A stretch of DNA of 64,000 nucleotides, from positions 9,777,093 through 9,841,092 of the forward strand of contig OZ026843.1 of the NCBI GenBank assembly GCA_964023205.1. The letters are read 5' to 3'. The position numbers and the translations under genes were made by a program. Source of the DNA: Lutraria lutraria (Eukaryota; Mollusca; Bivalvia; Venerida; Mactridae). The notes beneath the pieces were generated by a model. It was not told the origin of the DNA, searched no databases, and was given only the letters and a program-made list of their open reading frames with translations. Positions 35,687-48,395 of the stretch are shown piece by piece (the first letter of the stretch is position 1; each line of letters starts with the position of its first letter).

Positions 35687-38639
35687 TGAGTAAATATTGT
35701 GAAGTTTAAGTCGTAACTCAATGTTGAAGTATTTCGTTTATACTCAGTTATAAGACATTTGTTTCGAAATTGCATTGAAGAAACAATTGTGGTATATATG
35801 ACCCCCCCCCCCCTCCCCCCGGACAGGAAGTTTGACCCAGTCGGACAAGAAATTCCCTCCCTCGGACAGTAAGCTCTGTTACTTTACTTTGCAGACAGTT
35901 CATAATTATTTAACTTCTTAAAATGGTCACAAAATGAAAAGCGATAACTTTACGCCGCGGCAAACATCCTTTTTCCGTTTCATTCTAAACGTTTACAAAA
36001 AGTCCTTATAGATGGTATGAAGCTCGTATTGAATTCACATAAAAATCATAAAATACCCAAATGTCTCGAGGTTGCTTGGTACGATGTACCTCTTCTGAAA
36101 AAGCTACCATGGAAACACGAAACGACTTGAAAAAAAAACATAAGAAAGAATAAATTATCAACCATAATTTGATTATCATTATATCAACATCTCGATACAT
36201 TTATTATCGTTTCATATCGGAATAATAACCGTCGATAATAAAACTCGCACCGTTTCTAGTTTGTCAGGTGTTCAACGGTATATATATAAAACCTTGTAGA
36301 ACTGTGATAAAACGCATCTAACATTATGTTTTACGACGAATTTAATATTGTATCTGTTGTACGTATAATTGCATTGGACAATTAGCATATAATAATTATG
36401 TGTTTCGTGAGACTACACGTGTGAGAATATAAAAGATATACCGACCGCATGTGGGGAGCATTCGTCCCATAGTTCCTTAGTCACATTGTGTTCTAACGTG
36501 TGAAATAATATAAAATATGTCATAATGTCCTAGACTTGGTTACGTATATTTGTGAAATTGTAAATGAAAAGATCTTACAGAAGTATAGTTTAACTTCATG
36601 GTCGCTTTTTTTGCTCTCACACCGTTTGTCACCATTGCATAAAAATATACATAACGTTTTTGTTGTCTAAGAGAAGACCATTAAGCTGATAAGTTCTTTC
36701 TTTGTTCACCTTTCTGCACGCAAAGAAATCTTGATTGAGCTGAGTTATGTCGTAATTAATGTCAATAGAAAATTCAAGCTTTTTAGAACTTTTGTTGTTT
36801 AACAAACACCATTTGCAGACAAAGACATATAATTATATAGTACTATAGAAGTAAACAGTTGTTCGATTGATATATCTGTACTGTAATTTATCTACATGCA
36901 AACGTAAAATCCGTGTATTAACTTAGTAATCTTTATGATCTGGCGGTACGACCATTCATGACGTGCAATGTACAAATAGCAATATCAACTCTATAGTACT
37001 CTGAATAAGGTATATTTAGTAAAGGTTTTGGAAAGACCATTCCAAAAACGAATTCCAGACTATTTCCAGGTTTTCTGGCGAGGTGGTAGATGGTGCCTGA
37101 GAAATTAGAATTCAAGTCCTTTTTTCCACCAGAATTGGCCTAACCCTCTCGAAACTAACCCACTACTATGTGAATTCGTGTGTTTGATCTACGAATTGGG
37201 CGGACACAATGAGAGACTTGCGTGTACTATTCCTATAATCCAGCGTTAATCGTCTCTGAGACTGAATTTCTTGTCTATTTGATAGTTGGAACCCAACATC
37301 TGTATGCCACAAGTGTGAATGGTTGTACGTATTTCAAAGTAATTCTCTAACTTGTTTTGATCTTTGAAATTCGTAGGAAAGTTAATGTTTTGGGCTTGGA
37401 TTTTAGACTTATTTCGTCGTTTGAACTTAGATCTACCGTGAGAATAGTAATAATAAGGGTTAATTAAAGTAATCAGGAATATGATCTTTTAGTAGAAACA
37501 ATCTTTACTTGTAAAACATTTGCCCCTGAAAACTGTATTTTGAATGATCATTACACGAATATTACTTACATGATTATCATCTCTCGAATACATGTTTTTC
37601 TTAATCTGTACCCTGCTATGTACAATAAATAAGATATCACACATGCTGTCTCTGTAGTCTACTGTAACAAAGCGATCCTGTGCATCGACGTCTTTGTATG
37701 TCTTAAAATAGTTAAATAACTTAACACAACCAGCTTGGTGAACCAGGAACCAGGTCAACAACATTAAACTGCTGTTTTAGACCGATATAATGTGGGTTTT
37801 AAAATAAATGAATATTTTTTTAGCTGATCAAGTATTTGTGTGTATTAAAAGGGGTAAAATTGATATGTGTCTGAATGTTCTTTCTTTCTTGTTTGTACGA
37901 ACAGTTGTAGAGTCTACAAGAGAAGGTGTACAATCATATTGTAACAGCAGTACAGACACAAGAGCTAATTATTGCATTTCTTCGTGTGATTCATATAATT
38001 TTATCGTAATTTCGTTTATTACTATTAATTGGCTTTCGTATATCAAAGTGTATGGAATGCATGATATGTCTGACTGAACACACATCGAGCGCTAGATTTC
38101 CAAAGATTTCATATTCTGTATGAATACTCCTCTGTTCATAATTGTGTCCATCTCCTACAAAGCTAGTTTTTGGCGTATTTTCGAAGGTTGAAAACATAAC
38201 GATAAAACCCGATTGAAGCCAAAAATACGCTCATGTTTGATTTTATCATTTTCGAGAGAATATCTCTCGTCTTTATTTCAAACGTCTACAAAATTTTAAC
38301 ATCATAATAAAAACGGCATTTTTGTCGAACCTGTCAAGTCGACATTCACAGGTGTTTTATGGCTACATGTACTGACTGATAGTTTTATGATTCAGTGCTA
38401 TACATGAATCATATCATGCGATGTTTTAGTTTTATTTAATGAGAAGATATTATCTAAAATCTTATTCGATGACAACTTTACCATGTTTCTATAGAATTAT
38501 CATTATTTTATGGTCAATACAACTTCATATATGAGATATTAAAGCATAATTTAACTACCATTTATATCAGCTTTAAATGACCGACTTTCAATAATATGTG
38601 TCACTCCATCAACAGAGAAACTGGACATATGGATAAAAT
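35687..38639. other. AT-rich DNA with a poly-C tract, no gene recognised
   Basis: A run of twelve C, T and six C lies at 35802-35820. Open frames at 36006-36200 (-), 36933-37115 (-), 37489-37764 (-, 91 codons, starting MLLTWFLVHQAGCV) and 37808-38077 (+) have no recognised domain. A small perfect hairpin (GAGAGAATATCTCTC) sits near 38255. Nothing else was seen. Confidence 0.5.
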
Positions 38640-39010
38640 GCTCTCTTGCTTGCCTTTAGCAAATATCAAGACCCTTTTATGATAAATACTGTCTTGTTTT
38701 TACTAGACAGCATGATCCTTTTTTATTAAATACTGACTTGTTTTTACCATATACCATGACCCTGTAAAGCACCGATACAAGCATCACTGGTTCCCTTTTT
38801 TACCCTGGGGTCATAATCTTGGTAGTGGTCCACTAGACAATGCTACACACCAAATATCTAAGCTATAGGCATTGTAGTTTTTGCCAAGAACATTTTTCAA
38901 ATGTTCCTATCAAAGTCTATGTAAAATCAACAATTGCTTTAAACAACATCTCCTTCTTTAGCAGTTGGCTAAATTCAATGCAACTTCACAGGGATGTTCC
39001 TTGAATGAAG
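38640..39010 (+). repeat. Interspersed repeat fragment, mollusc-type
   Basis: It contains a tandem pair of about 47 bp (AAATACTGTCTTGTTTTTAC and AAATACTGACTTGTTTTTAC). This is followed by GGTCATAATCTTGG, CACTAGACAATGCTACACAC, CCAAATATCTAAGCTATAGG and ATGTTCCTATCAAAGTCTAT. From memory this order resembles a repeat frequent in bivalve genomes. The 47.5-kb repeat shares the theme CATCTCCTTCT then a GCTAAA-type motif. No coding capacity was seen. Confidence 0.5.
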
Positions 39011-42000
39011 CTCTATCAAAGTTTAAGAAGAAAAAAATTCATTAAAAACTGATTGCCATGGCAACAAAAAGGAAAACAACTTAAGAAATCTTCTTGTCCG
39101 AAACCACCACGTACAGCAATAATAACAACATCGGCATTACAGTAACATGGACTTAAAAATATACTAGTCTTTTAATAATCATTTTCATAATCACAAACGC
39201 AAACTCGCAACAACAACAACTATATATTCATAAGATTCCACTTGTACAATTTTGTATAATATACACCCTAAGAATGTTAATGAACAAGTTTCGTACTAAA
39301 CGTTGGCCATCATTGCGTTCTGTTTCACCTATACTTGACATTGAAGTCATTTCAACTCTTTAAATAAATTGCACTTGACTTTTACTGCGGTTTGATTGGA
39401 GACAATATAAACAAACGCAGGAGAACATTTCCTACCATTTACTAGTTAATAACTTTTACATTTCTTGGTTCAATGAAGAACGTAGTAGAGCCATAAGAAC
39501 TGAATTCCATTTTATTTGATGGTACGGAAATAAATTAATTGTGAATATAATAACCACAGAATGGAAACAGTTTTCTTCTTAAAGTCAAAACACGTGGTGT
39601 AGTCATTACATATTTTTTAACATTTAACTCCTTAGTGATATAAAAGTGGAGTAAGTATATATTAGCCACACCCTCTTACCATCTGTGGTAATGTGTTACA
39701 TACAACTGGGTGTAACAAAACATAAATTACAATCCAATTTGTTACGTTCTGTTTCATTGTTTTATTTTATTTGAGAAATGTTGCCAAGTGTTAGTTTACT
39801 CTGTGTGGTAACAATGTGATACAAACGGCTTTCAATTATTTACATGTTGGTAGATTTTGGAATTGTACACAATTTCTGCATGGTCTCCAAAGAAAAGCCT
39901 GTGTACGCTTCGGTTATAAGTTTCTATTTTTCTAAATCCTTCTTTGCCAATCATAGCGTTTTGATTAGATGAACACGAGTTTCTAGTTTCAATTGAATGA
40001 ATATAATGTCAGACTGTAACTGGCTATGAGCATTAATATGCTATCAAAAGGGCAACAGGTAAAATCTTAACCAAACATCAACTGTGCGTATCAACATGGC
40101 TTATTTAATTTCCATAGCGTCTTAACCAGCTTACAACCACGTTCATTCATTCCTACCAATTAGTGACGTTTCTATACAATGTCCCCCATGGATCAGTTTA
40201 AGTTATACGCTTTCTCTTTTATATCGCCTGTCAACTTCATTTGTCCTCGTGAAAAATACACACCTCAGAGTGGGGTTTGTCATGGAATTATTATTTTTCA
40301 AATACGACCCGATGTATGGAGAAATACTATATCAAATGATGCGAAAAATTAATAAACTGTCAAAGTCTTAAAAGCGAAATATTAACAAGAAGTGACAATT
40401 GAAAATATTGAAAATGAAATACCTGAAAAGGCAATAAAAATAATTATTAAGTTAAGTAGCTATGTTCATTTGTCGGCCCTTGAAAGGATAATGAAACCTT
40501 TGAAAAACCCAAAGAAGAGCGAGGAATTTAAATGAACACTCTTCTACTTTCATCAACTTCTCGTGGGAATGAGTTAGCTAAGCCAAATCAAATTAAGTCG
40601 ATTAAAGGTTTTGAAATTCAAATATGCATATACCATGCATGGTATAGTACGTAAGTGCCAATTTAGATCAGAGCTCGCGAAGATTACACTAGTTGACATT
40701 TCAGACGTCAAAAGAATTTTTTTCCAACATTTAATGGTTTCAATTCTTCTGATATAGATTACATTTGTCATACAGACATATAAGAATTCTACTCAAAGAT
40801 ATGTCCGGATTCCTTATGTTCCTATTTCCTGTCATTTTCATCATAACATTACTATTGGTTGACATAGGTCTGTATTGACAATGCACATGCAAACATGAAT
40901 ACAGCACAAGCGCGGAGAGCCACAATGCCAATGGAAGATGTAATTTGGTGTGTGAAAGACAATTTGCGATGGAATATCATATAAAATATTTTGTAGTGTT
41001 TGGAAAGTCCATAGAATCTAAAATATCTCTTTTGTTTTAAAAAAAATTAATTCATTAAATAGATAAAAGTAAACAAAGAAACTAGCCATGCAATGTATGT
41101 TTGCTTCAACCTAATTCGTAACCATTGGCATACATGTATTTCATTCTAGTCACGGCAACACAAAACATCATTAATAAATTTTAATAAAAGTTTACCAATT
41201 GGCTGATTTAGGTACGAAAGCTACTATGTAACTAGTTGTTTAAAACAGTTTGTTTAAAAAATACTGTTATCTGCACGCTTGCAATTGAGTGCGGTCAACA
41301 GGGTAAATAAGATAATTCTATGTTTTTTTAATGAAATTACCATCTATCTAGTCTAAAGTGGCAACATGTTTAGATGTAAACAATTATTCATGTCTACAAG
41401 ATTTAAGGAATATGAACAATCGCTCATAGAATTTTTATTACTTTTTTCCCATTATGGTTGATATTGGAATATGTGTGCTTCTTTTAATAGTGAAATGAAC
41501 GGCCAAATCCTTCTCTGACATCAAGAATGATCAATAACTCTTATGTCATCCTGTACTTTAACCTTGTCCTATTTATTTTGTTTCGATTCTCAGGGGACGT
41601 ACTACTAGACGTTTATTTTCTACAAATAAGTAAAATGCGGCAACTATAAATACATTGCGTGTCTTCTCTGTCACGTTTCAGGAAACAAGTGCCCGTAAGA
41701 AATATTAGCAGGAACATTTTCTTTAGAACAATGTAACACATAGACACTTAATGCTTAGTGGGTTGTACATTTTTAAGTTAAAATACCTGACGTGACTCAT
41801 TCTGAAAGTGATTGATATTAATAATGTAATGTACATAATTAAGTAGCATTGAAAATCTTTTTTTATACAAGAGGTAACTGATTGCTCAATTGCATATCAT
41901 ATTTTCCGTGTTGTGTATTGTCCTTAGACAGACCTTGGTTTTATATGATTCATGTAAACAGTTATTTAGTTCTGCACAAGTTTAACAAGAACCGAAAACA

Positions 42001-44574
42001 ACTTCTAATGTAATAACTAAAGTGACATTAAGAGCCAGTCGCTCATAATTACAAAAATTAGGAATCAAACTAGTTGAAGTTAATCAAATGAAGCCATCAA
42101 CTGTGAATCTTTACCAAACAGTGCATTCCTCTTAAGATGTAATTGATTAGAATAATATAATACACCAAATGTCAAATATAATTATAACAACAAGCAAATA
42201 TTACAAAGTGAAACTTATGAAAAGGCCATTTAGACATTGTCATTGTTAAATCGTTTAAATAAAATTTTCAAGGCAATTAAACTTTCTATGATTCATTTAG
42301 GATATTTAATAGGGGTTTGAAAGTGTGTTTCACATAAGGGCAACTAAAGAAAATCAGAAATAAGGTCAACAGTCATATTATGTAGACAACGCACTGTCAG
42401 GTTAGGAACGTATTTTCCATAGTCAAATTTATTATTTCATAAGTAATTTGACTATGAATATTTTACCTGCAGATTTAAAGTCAACAACTAAAGGACTACT
42501 GTCCGTAGTTGCGTATTTTACAAGGCTACGCCTTCCATTAATTAGATGACTTCATTTGCGCTGTAGACGCTACAGAAAAAAATACAAAAAATATTTTGAG
42601 AAGAAACAGAAAAACAAAAGGATAGTTGTTGAAATATTGAATCTGACGTAGGTCAGACTGCTCACGATGAGAACAAGAAAGATAACATGGGTTTGATGAT
42701 TAATAAGATCATAATGATCTAGATAATGATTATTTGACAAGTTAATCACAATCTTTGATATGTAACAGTAACAAAAATGATAGAAATTCAAAATAACCAT
42801 TTCACCTGATCTTTTACGAACCCATTTAAATAGTAAGTTTATATTTATTGCGCCGTGGAAGTAAATCGAAATCGGCAAACTCTGGCTCCTAGAGTTTGTA
42901 AATACAACACTCTGGCTGATAATTTAGATTATTCTCGTCTATGAACCTTTTAATGATGCTAGCTTGTTGAAATGTGGAAAACTATTTTGTTGTCATTTTT
43001 TTTCATGTCATCTTTGTCGTAATTAATCGAGGAATTTTAGGCATACCTGGAATTTTCCCGACTAACACGTTCGCCCTTTTGATGCTTTAATAAGCAAGAA
43101 TGAATCGTCGGGGGAAAAGTATAAGTACAAATATTAATGTTGATATTTATAGCTTTGTGAAAATGAATTGGTCTGATAAGTTGTTTTATTCGTTTGTCTA
43201 AGAAAAAAGTTTAGAATATTTCTATCTGATTCCCATCAAGGGGCGATTTCTAAACATTGATAACTAGCAGATATCAGAATGAATAAGATACGTATCTGAT
43301 AAAAAATAAAATAATGTATATAATCGTATGATTCATGTACCGACAAACCAACAAACTAATTTCTTTAAAAAGCTTTAGACTGACGTACAAAACGCAAAAA
43401 TGTGGAATGGACACGGGAGAAGCGGACTTTTCACGTATACGAGTAGCAGAACAACTCATCATTCTTCTGTTGTAATTGTTAGATATAGCAATTGACGATT
43501 AATCAATTGTCTTACATCCATAACGGACAAAGGTGTCAATGAAATTATTTATGTAACAAGTCGTATTTAAGTTCTCTCCTACTAATATATTTGGAATGAT
43601 AATCTTCACATGCGCCGTTTGGAGTATTCTGAATAGTTAGTCGCGTGTTGTTTTTTTTTTGTCCATAAATGCTCTTGAAAGCGATTGCAGTGACTTTTGG
43701 GGGCGGTCATTATTGGTTGTCTAAAAGCCAACTTAAATTAGAGAAGCAGTATGCACAAATAAATATTGTTGTCTACAGAAAAGAACTCATTTGCATTCAG
43801 CTACGTAACTTTGTACTAGGCATTATGAACGGAACAAATTGAAATTCAGAATTTGTTAAAGCACTGAGCCTGGCGCCCAGCAACATAGGACTTATTGTTA
43901 TACTTGCAAGTTGTTAAAGTATTTAATGCCACATCATCGAGGTTTACGTTTTCATATTATATATATATATAATAATTATTATTACACCAATCTTTTAGTT
44001 TAATTGTATATTGTGTAATAAGTTTGTTACAGTAAATTCTGTTAGGACAGTCAAGATGAAAATGTGTATCTTGACATTCATGAACGTTACTCTTATATCT
44101 ACCATCCAGTTTATATATATCAGATCTATGAATATATAATATATTAGTTTGTACTTAAATGTAACACTAACATACATTAACGTATATATTTGTCACTTCC
44201 ACATAGGTAGCATATATTTATCTAACATATGTTAAAAGGTTCAACTGGTGCAACGTCTCAGTGTCATTTCATTTAAGGCCCATTCATGTCAAAATTCTCT
44301 TTTCATTTTAGAATTCATAAATTGAATCCGCAATGTATAAATATCGTACACGTTTCATAAGTTTGAACCCCCATATATCTATTTTGGTTGAAGCTGAGTC
44401 TGTATTATAGATTTTTGTTTTAGATGATTTAGTACTTTTATTCATATTCCATGTTATGTCATACTTCGACACAGTAAGGAACACACAATTTTGGTGTAAA
44501 TACAATATACTACAAGATTATTTTATAATCATTTTTCAACTTCTTCTCTGGTAATAAAACCGTTTTTACCTTGC
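39011..44574. other. Long AT-rich stretch, no gene recognised
   Basis: Open frames are short (the longest is 42570-42878, -, 102 codons, hydrophobic and AT-driven). A TA-rich microsatellite lies at about 43956-43985. The only structured piece is the hairpin at 42418-42456. I saw no transposon termini. Confidence 0.5.
42418..42456. other. Hairpin with 16-18-bp arms
   Basis: CATAGTCAAATTTATTA pairs with TAAGTAATTTGACTATG around a short loop, with one or two mismatches. There is no T run after it, and the eukaryotic setting makes a terminator reading inappropriate. It may be a fold-back remnant. Confidence 0.6.
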
Positions 44575-45040
44575 AATTCGGCTCCCCAGTGAATAAAGAA
44601 AGGGTTCATACCTTGCAACTCGGCTTTCCGTTCATTAATTATTCTTTACATGCAACTCGGTTCTCCATTTATCAGGTTCGCCGTTCATGCCATGTCTGGT
44701 TTTCTGTTTGTCAGTTCTGTTTTACCGTTCTTTACTTGCAACTGGGCATCGTTTATACCTTGTAACTCGGCATTCCATTCATTAGTTGCATCGTTTATAC
44801 CTTGCAACTCGCCTTTCCGTTTGTCTGTTGCATCGTTTATATCTCTCAATTTGGCTTTCCAGTTTGTCTACTGCATCGTTTATACCTTGCAATTCGGCTT
44901 TCCATTTGCCTGTTGCATCGTTTATACCTCGCAATTCGGCTTTCCCGTTTGTCTGTTGCATCGTTTATACCTTGCAATTCGGCTTTCCATTTGTCTGTTG
45001 CATCGTTAATATCTTGCAACTCGACTTTCCCGTTTGACTG
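44575..45040 (-). repeat. 42-bp minisatellite with coiled-coil-like minus-strand translation
   Basis: About ten units, the best between 44740 and 45040, read on the minus strand GTATAAACGATGCAACAGAC plus AAATGGAAAGCCGAATTGCA and two more bases. On the minus strand, starting upstream near 45133, the frame reads IHDTLEQSFEQSNGKVELQ and then 14-residue repeats ELQGINDATDKWKA with heptad-like hydrophobic spacing. Several units carry an extra base (AAACGGG or AAACTGG instead of AAATGG), which breaks the frame and leads to a stop near 44846. This looks like either a decayed coding repeat or a minisatellite that happens to translate well. Plus-strand frames here are antisense translations. Confidence 0.85.
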
Positions 45041-45056
45041 TTCAAAAGACTGTTCT

Positions 45057-45954
45057 AAAGTATCATGTATGAATTTTATCTCAGCAAATATTAATTGTTT
45101 ACTATAATATCCGTAACATGACAGTCCACGCAATCATATTTAACAAATCAACTTTAAACTGAAGTGTTTTAATTTACTATAATTTGTTTGGTTCACCTAG
45201 TACATATCAGGAATTAATTCATTGAAGATATACCCGTCATACAGTGTCATCTCGACAATAGTCTTCATTTACTTCTCTGGTAAACTTTGATATAGAATCA
45301 GTCTGACAGACAGTGTGATAACAATCTTGATGAAAACGTTATTGTGTGATACTTACTTGTGATCTATTACTAATGCTGTGTTGTGAAAATATGGTCAAAT
45401 AGGAGATACATATGTAGTTTCATAGCACAGAGGGTTTGTTCTTATTTACAGTGTTAAACAATTGAGCCATTGTCACGACGTTTTTTAACAAACTGCTTGA
45501 AATTGAACTTTTGGTATTTTTATATGGAATGGGTTGAGTTTGTCTTCCGGATATTCATAAACGTCTCTGGTTTATTGAAGATGTAATGCCACTAGTTTAA
45601 ATACATGGTTTACAGAATGTATTTTGCCGCAACTGAAATGAAATAGCACTGTTTTTAAATTACTTCATTGTCTGGCGTTATTTCACGAGTGTTATGTTTA
45701 ACTTCGTTATGTTCCTTTGACTAATGTTTGCTTTGTCTTATTTCCTCCCCGTCTTGCCCTTTTAGTGGTTCTATCTCTGACAGATCTTACTGGGATAAGG
45801 ATTTCTCTCTTTGCTGTTATATGGCATTGTTTTCTTTCATGTTCTTAAAGCTACTTAAAGACCTTATTGAACCACAGACTGTAACGTTATCAGTATCAGC
45901 ATATTCCCTGCACACGCATTTACATTAAAATTCTTGCTAATTTTTCTACATGAA
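45057..45954. other. AT-rich spacer, nothing recognised
   Basis: The plus-strand frame at 45728-45928 and the overlapping minus-strand frame at 45864-46133 have no recognisable features. Confidence 0.5.
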
Positions 45955-46000
45955 AAAAATCCAGTTCTCAGGGAGTCCGGTTTTCTGGGGTTCATCGTAT
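45955..46000 (-). mobile_element. Solo end of the same pogo/Tigger-like family as 18018-18099
   Basis: On the minus strand: TACGATGAACCCCAGAAAAC, then CGGACTCCCTGAGAACTGGA. This matches the 18.1-kb piece at most positions over about 38 bp, including a preceding TA. No partner end was found within the window. Confidence 0.4.
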
Positions 46001-46555
46001 AATTATAGAAGTATAGTAACGTTTTTGCGTAATCGTAAATATATTTCCGTTGATTCCGATCAACGTATGTATTTAAGACAACAAATCGTACGCATTGTGA
46101 CCGTAAATTTAACAGGGTACGTATTACAACCATCTAGTTTGAGTAATGACACTAAAGAATAAAAGTACATATAAATGATGCGTCAGAGATGTCTGTATTT
46201 TGATAGGAAAGTCACGGGAATACCTCAACAGTATATTGAATATGGTATTCATTTAAAACGATCTAGAGCTGTTTTATCGGGCGTGTATAGAGAAGTGAAT
46301 CATTGACAGACATGGGAAAGTTAATCAAGATTAATCAAGTAATGGGTCAATAAAAGTTTGTGTTCGTTTTTTATATATATCTACGGGATCAACATTTTGA
46401 TTACAACTATTTATAACTGACCGCATTGGTGATAATATTGAGCTATAAACATAAGTGATTCATAGTTAAATTGTATCATAAAAACAGCGTACGTAGGCAC
46501 AGAAACATACTAAATAATGTACGGGGATTGAATATCACCAAACTTTACTTGAAGA
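46001..46555. other. AT-rich spacer, nothing recognised
   Basis: No repeat or coding signal was seen between the solo transposon end and the SINE. Confidence 0.5.
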
Positions 46556-46796
46556 CCCGCCTCCCTGGTCGAGTGGTTAAGGTCGCTGACTTCATATCAC
46601 CCTAACCTCTCACTGATAAAGGGTCGTGGGTTCGAGCCCAGCTACTGGCCAGGTCTCTTCACATGAGAAAGTAGACAGTTGTTTACGGAGGATGGGAGTC
46701 TGGTACTGGTTCTTCTCAGGAACGATGTTGAGGTGAACTGTCCGCCTCATATGACTCTGGCTGTTGAAAAGGGGCGTAAAACTCAAACAAATAAAT
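46556..46796 (+). mobile_element. tRNA-derived SINE, most complete copy
   Basis: A-box-like TGGTCGAGTGGTTAAGG lies at 46566-46582 and B-box GGTTCGAGCC at 46629-46638. A body with GGTACTGGTTCTTCTCAGGA follows, then a tail of GGGGCGTAAAACTCAAACAA with an AAATAAAT end. The head resembles a class II tRNA (Leu/Ser). The central and tail sequences define the family with copies at 10.0, 20.7 and 63.0 kb. Both promoter boxes look intact. A minus-strand frame at 46610-46864 is its antisense translation. Confidence 0.92.
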
Positions 46797-47525
46797 ATCT
46801 GATCAATCTTAAAATGGCTGAAATGCCGTAAATTAGAATCAGTCTTAGAATACAGGTACCTCATTGGTCAATTTCAATACTTCTTTATACATGTACCACC
46901 AACCAAATATCATTGAAGAAAGATTTTCTTAATAGTTCAGTTTAACAACCTGCTTGGGAGAAAAATGTAACTTTTTGTTAATATATAATTGAGATCATCA
47001 TTTTAAGTACTCCAGACACTTAAATTAGTTCCTTCTGTACCATATTTCCAGAAGCTCCTAACCTACATAAAAAAGATATGAAGCGGAAAATCAAAAATGG
47101 TTCAAAAGAAAACAAACAATTAACATAAAAGATTTATTGCTCAGAGACATTATCTTTATGATTCAATTAATGATCATATTGTCGTCAACAATTTACCGCT
47201 CGGGAATGCGAATCTAGTGCAAACTGTTCTCACTTCTGGAGCGACAAAATGCATCAGTGACGTTTGCTTCCTCGTTAAAATTCTCTGTTAATTAGACAAT
47301 CGTGGATAAAAACAATTTCCAGACATACTCAAAGTTTATGGTTCATACTGATTAAATGCAAAATGAATGTTTTAACTGCTTTCCTATCTACAGTGTGTGT
47401 GTGTATAAACTGTTATTTCGGCTGTCTATATTCTGTGCGTTGTTGTGTGGATCTCTTAGACATTGATAACATACTTTGAGATGATTTTCAGTCATCAACA
47501 TACGTAATGGTTGTTTTCTTTTGTT
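46797..47525. other. AT-rich spacer, nothing recognised
   Basis: No coding or repeat signal was seen apart from a short GT run near 47393-47403. Confidence 0.5.
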
Positions 47526-48160
47526 AGCTCACATGGGCATTAAGTGCTCATGATTAATGTGGTGGGTAGCTGTCCACCGTCCATCGTCGTGTGTCGTCAA
47601 CAATTTGCATCAAACGACATCTCCTTCTAAACGGCTGGACCAATGTTGCTAAAACTTTGCAGGAATGCTCCTGGCAAGAAGCTCTTACAAATTTGTTCAA
47701 ATAATTTTATTCCATTTTATTTCCGTTTGTCATAACAACGGAAATAAAATACTTCTTCTCCAAAACTGCTTGGGCTAGAGCTAAGATATTTATCATGTAA
47801 TACTCTAATGGACCTCTACCAAGATTGTTCAAAGTATGGCCCTAAGGTCAAAGAACGCTCTGTCTTATGGGGTTTCCTTATATATATGAATTATAAACTT
47901 CAACAAGCTTCTTCTCCTAAACGTCATAAAACATTGTGTAGTGGAACTCTGCCAAGAATGTTGAAATTATGGCCCCACCCCGGGAGTCATGGGTTTTCCT
48001 GATATGAATATACAATGTAGAATTGTTTCTAAATCTTCTTCTCTGAAGCCACAATGGCTAGAAACCATGTCTGTTAGATCTCTACCAATAGTGTTCCAGT
48101 TATGGCCATGGATTATGGCCCTGCCTTGGGTTATGGGTTTTCCCTTTATGCATATAATAA
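47526..48160 (+). repeat. Interspersed repeat with three internal units of about 130-160 bp
   Basis: The left part holds GTCCATCGTCGTGTGTCGTC, CAACAATTTGCATCAAACGA and CATCTCCTTCTAAACGGCTG, then TTGCTAAAACTTTGCAGGAA. Then come three related units starting CTTCTTCTC at about 47751, 47909 and 48037. Each contains a version of CTCTACCAAGATTGTTCAAA and TATGGCCCT, and ends with ATGGGTTTTCC-like sequence. From memory this architecture resembles a mollusc-wide repeat family. Frames at 47808-48002, 47967-48335 and 47989-48228 are translations of it. A SINE follows directly. Confidence 0.65.
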
Positions 48161-48164
48161 AAGC

Positions 48165-48392
48165 TATAACCCGGCGATTCGTGTTCGATTCACGGTCGCG
48201 GCTCGTCATACATTCCATTACAATTTGACGACAATGTCGATTTTTCTCCACATGTGAAGTTGTCGGTTCCTTAAGGAAGGGTAAGTTAGTACTGGTTAGA
48301 ATATAGTCCAGGAAACTTGTTAGCTGAATCGGCATCCGTATGATTTTGAAAATTGCTGAAAAACGGCGTTAAACCCAAATCAATAAACAATA
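48165..48392 (+). mobile_element. SINE of a second subfamily, 5'-shortened
   Basis: A B-box-like GTGTTCGATTCACG lies at about 48180-48193, but no clear A box precedes it. The centre holds CTCCACATGTGAAG, CCTTAAGGAAGGGTAAGTTA and GTACTGGTTAGAATATAGTC. The tail is AAAACGGCGTTAAACCCAAA with an AATAAACAA end. The centre and tail are recognisably related to the 46.6-kb SINE (TAGTACTGGTT, CCAGGAA, GGCGTTAAAC), while the head differs. A central fragment of this subfamily lies at 22699-22790. Confidence 0.82.
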
Positions 48393-48395
48393 ATA

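Noticed and set aside
42418..42456. Rho-independent terminator
   Set aside because: The hairpin lacks a following T run, and such terminators are not expected in nuclear animal DNA.
44571..45107. Overlapping plus-strand frames with CNSAF and VCCIV repeats
   Set aside because: They are antisense translations of the 42-bp minisatellite; the minus strand is the more coding-like one.
46566..46638. Possible tRNA-Leu or tRNA-Ser gene
   Set aside because: A and B boxes are present, but the acceptor arm is not formed and the sequence continues into a SINE body repeated at three other places.
47967..48335. 122-codon minus-strand frame
   Set aside because: It spans an interspersed repeat and a SINE in antisense and has no independent coding signal.
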